From: an uncultured Paracoccaceae bacterium
GTDB taxonomy: Bacteria; Pseudomonadota; Alphaproteobacteria; Rhodobacterales; Rhodobacteraceae
DNA: 64,000 nt
Assembly (NCBI GenBank): GCA_913043905.1
Contig: CAJWNQ010000001.1
Location: forward strand, 115,319-179,318
Direction: 5' to 3'
The notes below the pieces were generated by a model, which was not told the DNA's origin, did not search any database, and worked only from the letters and a program-made list of their open reading frames with translations. Positions 55,288-64,000 of the stretch are shown piece by piece (position 1 is the stretch's first letter; the number at the start of each line of letters is the position of its first letter). The position numbers were made by a program, and so were the translations under genes.

Positions 55288-55815
55288 TCAGATTTCAATT
55301 AAGCTTTTAAGAAAAATTCGCATTTTATGCTGATAATCTTTGGCAGATTTCTGCAATTTTATTACATCATTATCTTTAATTTTTCGGATAACTTTAGCTG
55401 GCATCCCAACAACCAAAGAATTGTCTGGAATTTCAGTGCCTTCCTTAACTAATGCCCCAGCACCAATAAGGCAGTTTCTGCCAATTTTCACACCGTTAAG
55501 TATTGTAGCACTCATACCAATCAAAGAATTATCCCCAATTATACAACTGTGTAAAATAGCTGAGTGGCCAATGGTGCAGTTTTTACCAACATTTAGTGGT
55601 AAACCTTCATCAGTATGCAAGATACAATTTTCTTGAATATTAGTACCATCACCAACGGTGATTAATTCATTATCTCCTCTAATGACTGCACCAAACCATA
55701 TGCCGCAACCAGATCCAATTCGAACTTTCCCAATAACTTGTGCATTAGGAGCTACCCAATAATCATCATCCGACGGTAATTCTGGCTTAATATCTTGAAG
55801 ACTATAAATAGTCAT
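55288..55815 (-). CDS. Gamma-carbonic-anhydrase-family protein (left-handed beta-helix)
   Basis: This 175-residue hexapeptide-repeat protein reads ANAQVIGKVRIGSGCGIWFGAVIRGDNELITVGDGTNIQENCILHTDEG, then the repeats GHSAILHSCIIGDNSLIGMSATILNGVKIGRNCLIGAGALV and the ending LVVGMPAKVIRKI. The metal ligands HSAILH resemble those of gamma-CA, YrdA and PaaY. Catalysis is not certain in this branch. It overlaps the gmk stop by four bases, so it is coupled to gmk. Confidence 0.88.
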   Translation of the reverse strand: MTIYSLQDIKPELPSDDDYWVAPNAQVIGKVRIGSGCGIWFGAVIRGDNELITVGDGTNIQENCILHTDEGLPLNVGKNCTIGHSAILHSCIIGDNSLIGMSATILNGVKIGRNCLIGAGALVKEGTEIPDNSLVVGMPAKVIRKIKDNDVIKLQKSAKDYQHKMRIFLKSLIEI

Positions 55816-56456
55816 GACATTGTATCAAATTCTGTATTTAAATTTTCTATTAAAGATTCTAAATCATTGCGCCGTGCCTGTTTTGTACGCTCCGCTATCA
55901 GTATAGATTTCAAAGCTTCAAAAGACTGTTGCAAGTCATTATTTACGATTAAATATTCATATTCATTCCAATGACTAATTTCATCTTTTGATTTTGACAT
56001 CCGGCTTGCAACCACTTCAATACTATCTTGGCCGCGTGCATTTAACCTACGTTCCAATTCAGAGATTGATGGCGGTAAAATAAAAATAGAAATTACATCA
56101 TTTTTCATTGATGATGCACGGATTTGTTTTCCACCTTGCCAATCAACGTCAAATACTACGTCTATACCTTTAGAAACTGCACTTTCAATTGGCTCTTTTG
56201 GTGATCCATAAAAGTTATCAAAGACTTTAGCGTGCTCCAACATACCATCTGAAACAATTAATTTTTCGAATTCATTGTATGTCTTGAAATAGTACTCACG
56301 ACCATCAACTTCACCAGAACGTGGATCACGCGTCGTTGCAGAAACAGAAAACCTTAAACTAGGATCCCAGTCTAACAACATTCGAGATAGGGTCGATTTC
56401 CCTGCTCCTGATGGTGATGAAAGGATAATTAATAACCCACGGCGTGTTTTAGTCAT
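55812..56456 (-). CDS. gmk: Guanylate kinase
   Basis: The 214-residue enzyme phosphorylates GMP to GDP. Motifs are the P-loop LSSPSGAGKSTLSRML (about 12-27), the GMP site FSVSATTRDPRSGEVDGREYYF (about 36-57), VFDVDWQGGKQIR and the lid ERRLNARGQDSIEVVASRM. Length is standard. It lies 240 nt downstream of the DAHP synthase gene on the same strand with a hairpin between, and is followed by the overlapping gamma-CA-like gene. Confidence 0.95.
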   Translation of the reverse strand: MTKTRRGLLIILSSPSGAGKSTLSRMLLDWDPSLRFSVSATTRDPRSGEVDGREYYFKTYNEFEKLIVSDGMLEHAKVFDNFYGSPKEPIESAVSKGIDVVFDVDWQGGKQIRASSMKNDVISIFILPPSISELERRLNARGQDSIEVVASRMSKSKDEISHWNEYEYLIVNNDLQQSFEALKSILIAERTKQARRNDLESLIENLNTEFDTMS

Positions 56457-56634
56457 AAGCTACTCCACATTTAACAATTCGCTTGCATATTAAATCAGAA
56501 ACGCAGCACATTGGAAAATTTATAATTTTATTCTAAAATAATATCGTAAATAAAATAAACTTTCAGTATGAAATATAATTTAATATTAATTAACAAAATT
56601 TAACAAAATTATAAGTTTTAATAAATAGAATAAA

Positions 56635-56657
56635 CCAGATTACCAAAAGTAAGCTGG
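56635..56657 (-). terminator. Hairpin after the DAHP synthase gene
   Basis: CCAG and CTGG enclose, after one mismatch, TTAC/GTAA with a CAAAA loop, giving an 8-bp interrupted stem 40 nt past the stop. A T-rich stretch follows on the minus strand. The rest of the 240-nt gap is AT-rich without visible structure. Confidence 0.5.
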
Positions 56658-56696
56658 ATTATATTAAAATATTAAAATCTATGTTGATATTCAAAA

Positions 56697-58067
56697 TCAT
56701 AATGCTTTACAGGCTGCATTATGACGAGACTCCAATAGTTCAGAAACTAAAAATGCCAACTCAAGAGCTTGGGAAGCATTCAAGCGTGGATCACAAGCTG
56801 TATGATAACGTGATGAAAGATCTTCATCAGTTACAGCACGAAAACCACCAGTACATTCAGTAACATCTTTACCTGTCATTTCAAAATGCACCCCACCTGG
56901 CACTGTGCCTTCAGCTTTATGGACCGCAAAAAATTCTTGCACTTCACGTAATACACTTTCAAATGGTCTTGTTTTATAACCAGTTGAAGATTTAATAGTA
57001 TTCCCGTGCATTGCGTCACAAGTCCATAATACATTACGTCCCTCTGCTTGAACTGCCTTTATCAAGCGGGGTAAATGATCACCTACATTTCCTGCACCAA
57101 AACGCGCAATTAATGTTAATCGGCCTGCATCGTTTTCAGGATTAAGTTTATCTATTAAGCGTAATAAATCATCTTCTGAAATTGTTGGCCCACATTTTAA
57201 ACCAATTGGATTTTGCACACCACTACAAAACTCCACGTGTGCGCCATCAGGTTGACGCGTTCTGTCACCAATCCAGATCATATGACCAGATCCAGCAATT
57301 GGTAAATTAGTTGTGCTGTCAACTCGGCATAGAGCTTCTTCATACTCCAATAATAGTGCTTCATGAGAAGTGTAAAAGTTTACCGTACGTAGCGCGTCAG
57401 TGCTATCTGAACTAATTCCTGCAGCTGTCATAAAGTCTAAGGCATCTGATATTCGCTTGGCTAAATCTTTATATTTTTGAGCGGATCCTGCTGCATTTGC
57501 GAATCCCAAATTCCATTCTTGGACATGATGAATATCTGCAAAACCACCTTGGCTAAATGCTCGCAATAAGTTTAAAGATGCCGCTGATTGAGTATACGCG
57601 CGTAGCATATTTTCAGGATTAGGAATGCGCGCAGCTGGCGTAAACTCTAATTCATTGATGATATCTCCACGGTAACTAGGTAGTTCTACTCCATCAATGG
57701 TTTCTGTCGGTGTCGACCTTGGCTTTGCAAATTGGCCGGCAACACGTCCAATTTTAACAACTGGAACTTTAGCACCAAATGTTAAAACAACAGCCATTTG
57801 TAACATTACTTTATAGGTATCACGCAACATATCGGCATTAAATTCATCAAAGCTTTCTGCACAATCCCCGCCCTGAAGGAGAAATGCTTCTCCACGCGAT
57901 GCAGCAGCTAATTTTGCCTTTAATGATCTTGCTTCGCCAGCAAAAACTAATGGTGGATAAGATGATAAACGAACTTCGACAGCATTTAATGCTGCTTGAT
58001 CCAGATATTCAGGCATCTGAATTCGTTGCTTATTGCGCCATCCTGATTTTTTCCATTCCGATGTCAT
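56697..58067 (-). CDS. Class II 3-deoxy-7-phosphoheptulonate synthase
   Basis: The track begins 31 codons early. The ATG at 58067 ([21 protein letters not shown]), six bases after GGAG, gives 456 residues, the usual size for type II DAHP synthases. Conserved segments are [92 protein letters not shown] and [10 protein letters not shown]. It condenses PEP with erythrose-4-phosphate, the first shikimate-pathway step. It is divergent from the GlxA-type regulator. Confidence 0.95.
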   Translation of the reverse strand: MTSEWKKSGWRNKQRIQMPEYLDQAALNAVEVRLSSYPPLVFAGEARSLKAKLAAASRGEAFLLQGGDCAESFDEFNADMLRDTYKVMLQMAVVLTFGAKVPVVKIGRVAGQFAKPRSTPTETIDGVELPSYRGDIINELEFTPAARIPNPENMLRAYTQSAASLNLLRAFSQGGFADIHHVQEWNLGFANAAGSAQKYKDLAKRISDALDFMTAAGISSDSTDALRTVNFYTSHEALLLEYEEALCRVDSTTNLPIAGSGHMIWIGDRTRQPDGAHVEFCSGVQNPIGLKCGPTISEDDLLRLIDKLNPENDAGRLTLIARFGAGNVGDHLPRLIKAVQAEGRNVLWTCDAMHGNTIKSSTGYKTRPFESVLREVQEFFAVHKAEGTVPGGVHFEMTGKDVTECTGGFRAVTDEDLSSRYHTACDPRLNASQALELAFLVSELLESRHNAACKAL

Positions 58068-58261
58068 TTCAGACTCCATTTTTAGTTTTGAAGTTATGCT
58101 TAAGACAGCTATCAACTCAAAACCAGCACTTTTTACGTAAAAATAATTAATGATAAACATCGCAACATTAGTTTTCTATTGTAAAAAAATAAAGTGAGAG
58201 TAATTGTTCTTTTATTAGCTGCGAAAAAAAGCTGATTTTCAAACGATTTAAGGGCTTTAAA

Positions 58262-59230
58262 ATGACTGACCATGCGCCACTAAAACGGTTTATATTTTTA
58301 TTACTAGGCGAATTTTCCCAGCTGCCATTTTCTTGCGCTGTAGAAACTTTACGCCATGCAAATCGCTTTAGTGATTATGTTGTATATGACTGGGCACTTG
58401 CAGGCATAGGTGGTGAGTTTGTAACTGCCTCAAACTCAATAGAAATTAAATTAGACTTTGGTTTAGAAGACACAAAGCGTAATGATGTAATAATCGTTTG
58501 TGGGGGCTTAAATATTCGCAAGCATACAACACAACCAATATTAAACTGGTTAAGAAAAGAAGCTCGAAAGGGCACACAAATTGGAAGTATATGTACTGCT
58601 ACTTATGTCTTAGCTAAAGCTGGATTGTTGGATGGAAAACGAAGTACAATTCATTGGGAAAATTTAGATAGCTTTGAAGAAGAATTTCCAGAAGTTGACT
58701 TACAAAAAACTGTATTTACAATGGATGGTAATCGCTTCACAGCAGCTGGTGGAGTATCACCAATTGATTTGATGTTATCAATTATATCTAAAGATATGAG
58801 TCAAGACGCTGCTAACTGGGTTGCAGACCAAATGATATATAATTCAGCTCGAACAGAAAAAGATGGTCAACGTTTATCTATTCCAACTCGGATTGGTGTA
58901 CGTCATCCAAAGTTGGCAAACGTAATCAAAATGATGGAAGAAAATATTGAAGAACCTATTTCGCCTTCATTATTAGCACAAGAAGTGGGTATGTCTACAC
59001 GACAACTTGAAAGGTTATTCCGGCGATATTTAGATAGATCACCCAAACGTTATTATATGGAACTTCGATTACAGAAAGCACGTAACCTATTGATGCAAAC
59101 TGATATGTCAGTAATTAATGTGGCACTAGCATGTGGCTTTACTTCACCATCACATTTTTCGAAATGTTATAGATCACAATACGATACAACACCTTATCGT
59201 GAGCGCGGGTCACAGGCTGGTGAGAAATAA
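58262..59230 (+). CDS. GlxA-family (DJ-1/PfpI plus AraC) transcriptional regulator
   Basis: This 322-residue protein has an N-terminal DJ-1/PfpI-like domain (about 8-190). It contains FIFLLLGEFSQLPFSCAVETLRHAN, a nucleophile-elbow-like GSICTATYVLAKAGLLDGKRSTIHWE and FTAAGGVSPIDLML. A C-terminal AraC helix-turn-helix (about 225-315) shows ISPSLLAQEVGMSTRQLERLFRRYLDRSPKRYYMELRLQKARNLL and VALACGFTSPSHFSKCYRSQYDTTPYR. Related proteins (CdhR, GbdR, ArgR) control carnitine, betaine or amino-acid catabolism. The inducer is unknown. A terminator separates it from the sulfate-activation gene. Confidence 0.9.
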   Translation: MTDHAPLKRFIFLLLGEFSQLPFSCAVETLRHANRFSDYVVYDWALAGIGGEFVTASNSIEIKLDFGLEDTKRNDVIIVCGGLNIRKHTTQPILNWLRKEARKGTQIGSICTATYVLAKAGLLDGKRSTIHWENLDSFEEEFPEVDLQKTVFTMDGNRFTAAGGVSPIDLMLSIISKDMSQDAANWVADQMIYNSARTEKDGQRLSIPTRIGVRHPKLANVIKMMEENIEEPISPSLLAQEVGMSTRQLERLFRRYLDRSPKRYYMELRLQKARNLLMQTDMSVINVALACGFTSPSHFSKCYRSQYDTTPYRERGSQAGEK

Positions 59231-59264
59231 TCCCCAAGATATAGTATTGTGAGGATTAATTTTT
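59228..59264 (+). terminator. Terminator after the GlxA-type regulator
   Basis: TAATCC and GGATTA pair around an imperfectly paired middle (CAA/TTG), overlapping the stop codon, and ATTTTT follows. The stretch beyond contains a short AT-rich direct repeat (TTTTTAGTTT). Confidence 0.55.
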
Positions 59265-59367
59265 AGTTTTTAATTTTTAGTTTCACACTTTATAAATAAT
59301 ATAGTTTATGTTTTAGGATAATTTAATATTAAAGATTTAAATATATTAAAAATTAATGGAAAATTTA

Positions 59368-61080
59368 ATGGCTGCTGATAAGATGAAATTTATTCCTGAG
59401 CTTTATGCTCCTGTTGAAGCTACTCAATCTTTAAAAATTGAAGCAACCGACCTAATTTCTTGGGATCTAACATCAAGACAAACCTGTGACTTAGAGTTAT
59501 TAATGAATGGTGGCTTTTATCCACTTAAAGGCTTTTTAGGTAAAAAAGATTACATCAACGTAGTTGAAAATATGCGTTTAGCTGATGGTACATTATGGCC
59601 AATACCTATCACGTTAGACGTTTCTAAGAGTTTTTCTGAAAAATTAAAGACTGGTCAAAAAATTGCTCTGCGCGACCAAGAGGGTGTTATCTTAGCAACC
59701 TTGGAAATTTCTGATATTTATATCCCAGACAAAAAAAAAGAGGCTGAAAATGTCTATGGTGAGGACGACCAAGCACATCCAGCAGTAAATTATCTATTTA
59801 ATACAGCAGGTGATGTATATTTGGGTGGTGCCGTCATAGGAATTCAACCAGTTGTACATTATGATTTTCGTGCTCGTCGAAATTCACCAAATGAATTACG
59901 TTTGTTTTTTCAAAAAGTTGGTTGGCATCGTGTAGTTGCGTTTCAAACACGCAACCCATTACACAAGGCACACCAGGAATTAACGTTTAGAGCTGCACGT
60001 GACGCCCAAGCAAACCTATTAATACATCCGGTTGTTGGTATGGGAAAACCAGGCGACATTGATCATTTTACTCGCGTTCGTTGTTATGAAGCAGTACTTG
60101 ATCAATATCCAGCGGCAACCACCACAATGTCTTTGATAAACTTAGCAATGCGGATGGCTGGTCCTCGTGAAGCAATATGGCACGGTTTAATTCGTAAAAA
60201 CCACGGATGTACACATTTTATTGTGGGCCGTGATCACGCGGGCCCAGGAAAAAACAGTAAGGGTGAAGAGTTTTATGGTTCATATGACGCCCAAGTATTG
60301 TTCGAAAAGCATCAAAATGAAATGGGCATAGAAATGGTCGACTTCAAAAACATGGTCTATGTGCAAGAGCGTGCCCAATACGAAGCGCAAGAGGAAATAA
60401 GCGATCCAGATAATGTAACAGTTTTAGACATCTCAGGCACCGAACTACGCCGTCGACTAAGCGAAGGTTTAGACATTCCTGAATGGTTTTCCTTTCCTGC
60501 TGTAGTTAACGAATTACGTAAATCTAAACCACAGCGATCAAAACAAGGCTTCACCGTGCTTTTTACTGGGCTTTCGGGCTCAGGAAAATCGACAATAGCC
60601 AATGCATTAATGGTCAAGTTAATGGAAATGGGCGGTCGCCCTGTGACATTACTGGACGGCGATTTAGTGCGTAAAAATCTATCATCTGAACTAGGATTTT
60701 CTAAAGAGCACCGTGATTTGAATATTAGACGCATTGGATATGTTGCATCTGAAATTACAAAAAATGGTGGCATTGCTATTTGTGCACCAATTGCACCATA
60801 TTCCATAACACGAAATGCCATTCGTGAAGAAATTGAACACTTTGGTGCATTTATAGAAATTCACGTTGCAACAAGTATAGAAGAATGTGAACGCCGCGAC
60901 CGTAAGGGATTATACAAACTAGCGCGAGATGGAAAAATTAAAGAGTTCACTGGGATTTCAGACCCTTATGATATCCCAAAAAATCCAGAGATCCGCTTGG
61001 AAACAGAAAATGTAGATGTTGATAGCTGCGCACATCAAATTCTTTTAAAATTAGAAAGTATGGGACTGATTAATAGTTAA
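59368..61080 (+). CDS. Bifunctional sulfate adenylyltransferase / adenylylsulfate kinase
   Basis: This is a fusion of ATP sulfurylase and APS kinase. The first domain (about 1-385) has GGFYPLKGFLGKKDY, the catalytic VAFQTRNPLHKAHQELT (QTRNPLHxxH), the HPVVGMGKPGDIDH loop and FIVGRDHAGPG. The second (about 390-570) has Walker A LFTGLSGSGKSTIANAL, LLDGDLVRKNLSSELGFSKEHRDLNIRR and APYSITRNAIRE. The product PAPS is used for sulfate assimilation or sulfation. ATG 59368, with GGA seven bases ahead, is preferred over 59356, giving about 570 residues. It is a single-gene unit. Confidence 0.95.
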   Translation: MAADKMKFIPELYAPVEATQSLKIEATDLISWDLTSRQTCDLELLMNGGFYPLKGFLGKKDYINVVENMRLADGTLWPIPITLDVSKSFSEKLKTGQKIALRDQEGVILATLEISDIYIPDKKKEAENVYGEDDQAHPAVNYLFNTAGDVYLGGAVIGIQPVVHYDFRARRNSPNELRLFFQKVGWHRVVAFQTRNPLHKAHQELTFRAARDAQANLLIHPVVGMGKPGDIDHFTRVRCYEAVLDQYPAATTTMSLINLAMRMAGPREAIWHGLIRKNHGCTHFIVGRDHAGPGKNSKGEEFYGSYDAQVLFEKHQNEMGIEMVDFKNMVYVQERAQYEAQEEISDPDNVTVLDISGTELRRRLSEGLDIPEWFSFPAVVNELRKSKPQRSKQGFTVLFTGLSGSGKSTIANALMVKLMEMGGRPVTLLDGDLVRKNLSSELGFSKEHRDLNIRRIGYVASEITKNGGIAICAPIAPYSITRNAIREEIEHFGAFIEIHVATSIEECERRDRKGLYKLARDGKIKEFTGISDPYDIPKNPEIRLETENVDVDSCAHQILLKLESMGLINS

Positions 61081-61113
61081 AATACACTATTTTTAATTAA
61101 ATCAGTCTCTGTT

Positions 61114-61338
61114 TCAGTGAACAGAATGTAGAGAAAACTTGTGTTCTTGAGCTAATGCAAAAGCAACTTGTTGATCTTCAACTAAAGCAATTTGCTGACC
61201 ATTTTCAGCATAAACAGCAAATAGTGGCATGTTTTTATCAATGCTATCCAGTACCTCAACAGGTAATTCGTCATGAGAGATAGATCTTATATAAACAATA
61301 TTACTAGGTAATCCCATTTTTTCATATAAGGGGGTCAT
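61114..61338 (-). CDS. DUF1150 family protein
   Basis: This is a short cytoplasmic protein of 74 residues: NIVYIRSISHDELPVEVLDSIDKNMPLFAVYAENGQQIALVEDQQVAFALAQEHKFSLHSVH. The IVYxRxV...LP and GxxIALVxDRxxAFxxA pattern defines DUF1150. Members are regularly placed beside small heat-shock proteins in Rhodobacterales, exactly as here (9 nt after hsp20). The function is unknown; a stress link is inferred from that conserved position. Confidence 0.85.
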   Translation of the reverse strand: MTPLYEKMGLPSNIVYIRSISHDELPVEVLDSIDKNMPLFAVYAENGQQIALVEDQQVAFALAQEHKFSLHSVH

Positions 61339-61347
61339 ATTTTAGTC

Positions 61348-61761
61348 CTATTTCTTATTTATTTCAATTGTTTGAACAATAGCGTTTGGTACCGATCTTT
61401 GCAGATCAACATGCAGTAAACCATTCTCTAAGTTAGCACCAGCAACTTCAACTCCATCAGCCAAAACGAAACTCCGCTGAAATTGTCGCGCTGCTATACC
61501 ATGGTGTAAAAATACTTTACCTTCACTGTTGTCTATTTGGCGCCCACGTATTACTAATTGACTGTCTTCTAGCGTAATTGATAAATCATCATCACAAAAT
61601 CCTGCAACGGCTAGTGTTATTCTATAGGCTGTATCAGAACTTTGTTCGATATTGTACGGTGGGTAGCCTTCATTTCCAGTTTTAGCAGTACGTTCAACCA
61701 AACGATCCAACTGTTCAAATCCCAATAAAAATGGATGGGATGCAAAAGATATTTTTGTCAT
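61348..61761 (-). CDS. Small heat-shock protein (Hsp20/IbpA family)
   Basis: The 137-residue alpha-crystallin-domain chaperone has the IbpA-like start SFASHPFLLGFEQLDRLVERTAKTGNEGYPPYNIEQ. The core is YRITLAVAGFCDDDLSITLEDSQLVIRGRQ, then LHHGIAARQFQRSFVLADGVEVAGANLENGLLHVDLQR; the LENGLLHVDL motif is the A-x-x-x-N-G-x-L signature. It holds unfolded proteins for refolding. It heads an operon with the DUF1150 gene, and a CTTGAG...CATATT pair upstream could be a heat-shock promoter. Confidence 0.93.
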   Translation of the reverse strand: MTKISFASHPFLLGFEQLDRLVERTAKTGNEGYPPYNIEQSSDTAYRITLAVAGFCDDDLSITLEDSQLVIRGRQIDNSEGKVFLHHGIAARQFQRSFVLADGVEVAGANLENGLLHVDLQRSVPNAIVQTIEINKK

Positions 61762-61814
61762 TTTAAGCCCTTTTTAAGCGACTGAATCAGGTCCCATGTT
61801 GGCAACCTTGTTAG

Positions 61815-61844
61815 AATATGATGATTTTAGTGGGAAATCTCAAG
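61815..61844 (-). promoter_or_regulatory. Possible RpoH-type promoter of hsp20
   Basis: On the minus strand CTTGAG (61844-61839) and CATATT (61820-61815) face the hsp20 gene about 55 nt away. The CTTG is right for alphaproteobacterial sigma-32, but the 18-nt spacing between hexamers and the -10 are imperfect. Confidence 0.35.
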
Positions 61845-61948
61845 CGAATTGAGGTGAAATAACACAAATATCATATATAAAGTTTCTAACTAACATATAT
61901 TTTGGGCAAAATATAAAAATCTTATCTGAAATTTCTTATAAAGATGTT

Positions 61949-62131
61949 TTGAAAATTAAATTAATTTACTTATGCGAAACACACCAAGACCCAGACCATG
62001 CAATTAAGGCTCTTCATTTCACAGCTAATAGTGGCTTATTGAGCTTAAAGAGGTTAAAACGCAATAAATTAGCACTTAAAGATATAATTGCACGTCTAAA
62101 AGATAAACTGACACCAGATATTATTGCCTAA
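61949..62131 (+). CDS. YdcH/DUF465-like small protein
   Basis: This 60-residue protein starts at a TTG. It shows LCETHQDPDHAIKALHFTANSGLLSLKRLKRNKLALKDIIARLKDKL, the helical-hairpin pattern of DUF465/YdcH (an HxxLDxxI-like start, then LKxxKLxLKDxIxRL). Homologues usually have LExxHxxLDxxI; the D-P in HQDPDHAI is a variant. Function is unknown. It lies 56 nt before purE on the same strand. I rate it as probably real from the pattern and from the absence of overlap. Confidence 0.65.
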   Translation: MKIKLIYLCETHQDPDHAIKALHFTANSGLLSLKRLKRNKLALKDIIARLKDKLTPDIIA

Positions 62132-62187
62132 ACTAATATTTCCAGGTTATACCAATACTTTCTGCAATACATGAAAGCGATAAACTT

Positions 62188-62676
62188 ATGTCACAGATTA
62201 AAGTCGGAATCATTATGGGATCACAATCAGATTGGCCCACTATGCAAGAAGCTGCTAATATATTAGATGAACTTAGTGTCCCTTTTGAAACTAAGATTGT
62301 TTCAGCGCACCGTACACCTGATCGCTTGTGGGAATATGGGAAAACAGCTGTTGAGCGTGGGTTAAGTGTTATTATTGCAGGTGCAGGTGGCGCAGCACAT
62401 TTACCAGGCATGATGGCATCAAAAACGCGAGTTCCAGTACTTGGAGTTCCAGTCCAAACTAAAGCTTTAAGCGGTGTAGACAGCTTATACTCAATACTAC
62501 AGATGCCCAAAGGTTACCCAGTCGCTACGATGGCAATTGGCAGCACAGGTGCAGCGAATGCTGGGTTAATGGCAGCAGCAATTATAGCTATTACAGACCC
62601 CGAGTTAGCCACGAGGTTAGACGAATGGCGTTTAGCTTTGTCTAAATCTATTCCAGATGAACCATCATATGATTAA
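62188..62676 (+). CDS. purE: N5-carboxyaminoimidazole ribonucleotide mutase
   Basis: The 162-residue class I PurE has [45 protein letters not shown], with the conserved SxSDW and SAHRTP loops, and [48 protein letters not shown]. It converts N5-CAIR to CAIR in purine synthesis. The SAHRTP histidine is intact. It is coupled to purK by an 8-base overlap. Confidence 0.97.
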   Translation: MSQIKVGIIMGSQSDWPTMQEAANILDELSVPFETKIVSAHRTPDRLWEYGKTAVERGLSVIIAGAGGAAHLPGMMASKTRVPVLGVPVQTKALSGVDSLYSILQMPKGYPVATMAIGSTGAANAGLMAAAIIAITDPELATRLDEWRLALSKSIPDEPSYD

Positions 62677-63742
62677 TCCATTAAAACAGGGTTCAACGAT
62701 TGGTATCCTAGGCGGTGGCCAATTAGGCCGAATGTTAGCTGTAGCAGCAAGCAAGCTAGGCTTCAAAACACACATTTATGAACCTGAAAAAAATCCACCT
62801 GCAAGCCATGTTGCAAATAAAGTTACTACTGCTGCATATGAAGATACCAACGCATTAATAACGTTTGCAAATGAAGTTGACGTAATTACATTTGAATTTG
62901 AAAATATTCCAGAAACTGCATTAAATACACTTGAAACTATACGTAAAGTGTTACCTGCTAGAAATGCTTTGGTAACAAGTCAGGATCGCATAATAGAGAA
63001 AAAATTTCTTGAAGAACTAGGACTTAAAGTTGCACCATACGCCAATATAAATACCCAATCTGATCTTTTGTCCGCACTAGCTACTGTTGGCGCACCATCC
63101 ATTATGAAAACAAGGCGCTTTGGTTATGATGGCAAAGGCCAAGTACGCTTAAAAGAAGTAGATTGTGGCAATATCGCTTGGGAAGAGCTCGGCAAAACTC
63201 CTTGCGTACTCGAAGGTCTAATAAATTTTGAAAAAGAAATTTCAGTTATTGGTGCCCGCAATCAATCTGGTGAAGTAGTATGCTTTGATCCAGGTGAAAA
63301 TACACATAAAGACGGCATACTGCATACAACAAATGTTCCAGCTGGTATTACCACTTCGCAACGTATGGATGCGGTTTTACTAACTGGAAAAATTCTTAAT
63401 GCATTAGATTATGTTGGCGTAATGGGAATTGAGTTATTTGTCACGTCAGACGAATTATTAATCAACGAAATTGCTCCTCGCGTTCACAATTCAGGCCACT
63501 GGACACAAAATGGCTGCGTTATTGATCAATTTGAGCAACATATCCGTGCAATCTCAGGCTGGCATTTAGGTGATGGCAAACGTCATTCAAACGTTTTAAT
63601 GACTAATTTAATTGGAACAGACGCTTTAGACATAGATACGCTGTCCAAAGACACAAGTATTGGCATTCATCTTTACGGTAAAGAAATTGTAAAATCTGGC
63701 CGCAAGATGGGACATATTAATAAAATCTTAGTTAATAACTAA
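62669..63742 (+). CDS. purK: N5-carboxyaminoimidazole ribonucleotide synthase
   Basis: The ATG at 62669 ([24 protein letters not shown]) is favoured over the track start four codons earlier and overlaps the purE stop by 8 bp. It gives 357 residues, the usual length. ATP-grasp features are [57 protein letters not shown] and [30 protein letters not shown]. It carboxylates AIR using ATP and bicarbonate. Confidence 0.97.
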   Translation: MINPLKQGSTIGILGGGQLGRMLAVAASKLGFKTHIYEPEKNPPASHVANKVTTAAYEDTNALITFANEVDVITFEFENIPETALNTLETIRKVLPARNALVTSQDRIIEKKFLEELGLKVAPYANINTQSDLLSALATVGAPSIMKTRRFGYDGKGQVRLKEVDCGNIAWEELGKTPCVLEGLINFEKEISVIGARNQSGEVVCFDPGENTHKDGILHTTNVPAGITTSQRMDAVLLTGKILNALDYVGVMGIELFVTSDELLINEIAPRVHNSGHWTQNGCVIDQFEQHIRAISGWHLGDGKRHSNVLMTNLIGTDALDIDTLSKDTSIGIHLYGKEIVKSGRKMGHINKILVNN

Positions 63743-63746
63743 TCTG

Positions 63747-63786
63747 CATTTGCCATATAGTTTAATATTAAACTATATGGCAAATG
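63747..63786. repeat. Perfect 40-bp palindrome after purK
   Basis: CATTTGCCATATAGTTTAAT is followed at once by its exact reverse complement, with no loop, starting four bases after the purK stop. It could extrude as a cruciform or fold in RNA as a 3' stabilising hairpin. A separate terminator follows 48 bp later. Confidence 0.85.
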
Positions 63787-63833
63787 GATTGATTATATAA
63801 TACTTCTGTTTATTTAAATCTAATAAAATGACA

Positions 63834-63859
63834 AAAGGGTCGCATTTTAGCGACCCTTT
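63834..63859 (+). terminator. Bidirectional terminator between purK and groEL
   Basis: AAAGGGTCGC/GCGACCCTTT is a 10-bp stem with loop ATTTTA, followed by ATTTTC on the plus strand and by TTTTGTCATTTT on the minus strand. It separates the convergent purK and groEL genes. Confidence 0.85.
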
Positions 63860-63945
63860 ATTTTCTTATATTGGATAATGTAATTCTATAAAGCTATAGG
63901 TATTATATAAAAAACCTATATTTATAAGTCCGCAAAGCGAACTGA

Positions 63946-64000
<55 letters not shown>

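Overview
The window reads as a chromosomal segment of an AT-rich marine alphaproteobacterium, most likely a low-GC Rhodobacteraceae (roseobacter-type) lineage. This is inferred from gene content and synteny: the SUV3-like helicase / S4 protein / FdxA / CarD block, DUF1150 beside Hsp20, DUF3553, DUF192 after PdxH, an alphaproteobacterial Mrp, a class II DAHP synthase, ornithine-lipid synthesis genes and a B12-dependent class II ribonucleotide reductase. I see no phage, insertion sequence, CRISPR array or rRNA. Almost all of the DNA is compact housekeeping and metabolic genes.

Layout. 0-3.7 kb: L-threonate catabolism (otnK fragment, ltnD), a DUF393 protein and divergent cobT/cobS. 3.7-8.5 kb: minus-strand run TPR protein, helicase, S4 protein, fdxA, carD. 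8.5-13.7 kb: SCP2 protein, histidinol-phosphatase-like IMPase, typA, a Bax-inhibitor-1 family protein, rpmG and a thioesterase. 13.7-17.3 kb: mrp, divergent from a tungstate ABC transporter (tupBCA), followed by a strong small-RNA candidate. 17.3-25.1 kb: uvrD, an alpha-hydroxy-acid oxidase with a phosphodiesterase, tRNA-Gly, an FAH-family hydrolase, arsH/GNAT/pyrE. 25.2-29.3 kb: an acyl-CoA ligase-thiolase pair convergent with the biotin ECF transporter bioMNY. 29.4-36 kb: MFS transporter, nrdJ under a probable NrdR box, tRNA-Pro, DUF192, pdxH. 36-42.6 kb: fabI, gpt, glutamate dehydrogenase, a trans-sulfuration-family PLP enzyme, an M20 hydrolase, mazG. 42.6-49.1 kb: an apparent iron-response island. 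49-58 kb: AEC transporter, enolase, desaturase, thiE-like gene, olsB/olsA, gamma-carbonic anhydrase, gmk, DAHP synthase. 58-64 kb: GlxA-type regulator, sat-cysC fusion, DUF1150/hsp20, purEK and the 3' end of groEL.

Two non-coding signals stand out. At about 17.1 kb, three consecutive hairpins each carry a pyrimidine-rich CCUCCC-type loop and the last is an intrinsic terminator. This is the architecture of the alphaproteobacterial CCUCCUCCC ('cuckoo'/CcsR-like) small RNAs. At 42.6-48.6 kb, five copies of a CTGA-N9-TCAG-like palindrome lie upstream of an Fe(III)-binding protein gene, a DUF4856/imelysin-like periplasmic protein, an unrecognised cysteine-containing protein, and a gene-free transcription unit of about 110 nt with its own promoter and terminator next to a Fur-family gene. 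The last looks like an iron-controlled sRNA.

Metabolic links across the window are cobalamin assembly (cobT, cobS) with B12-dependent nrdJ, and biotin uptake with an accompanying ligase/thiolase pair whose thiolase has lost conserved residues. All calls come from reading the sequence and the supplied translations; no database search was run.
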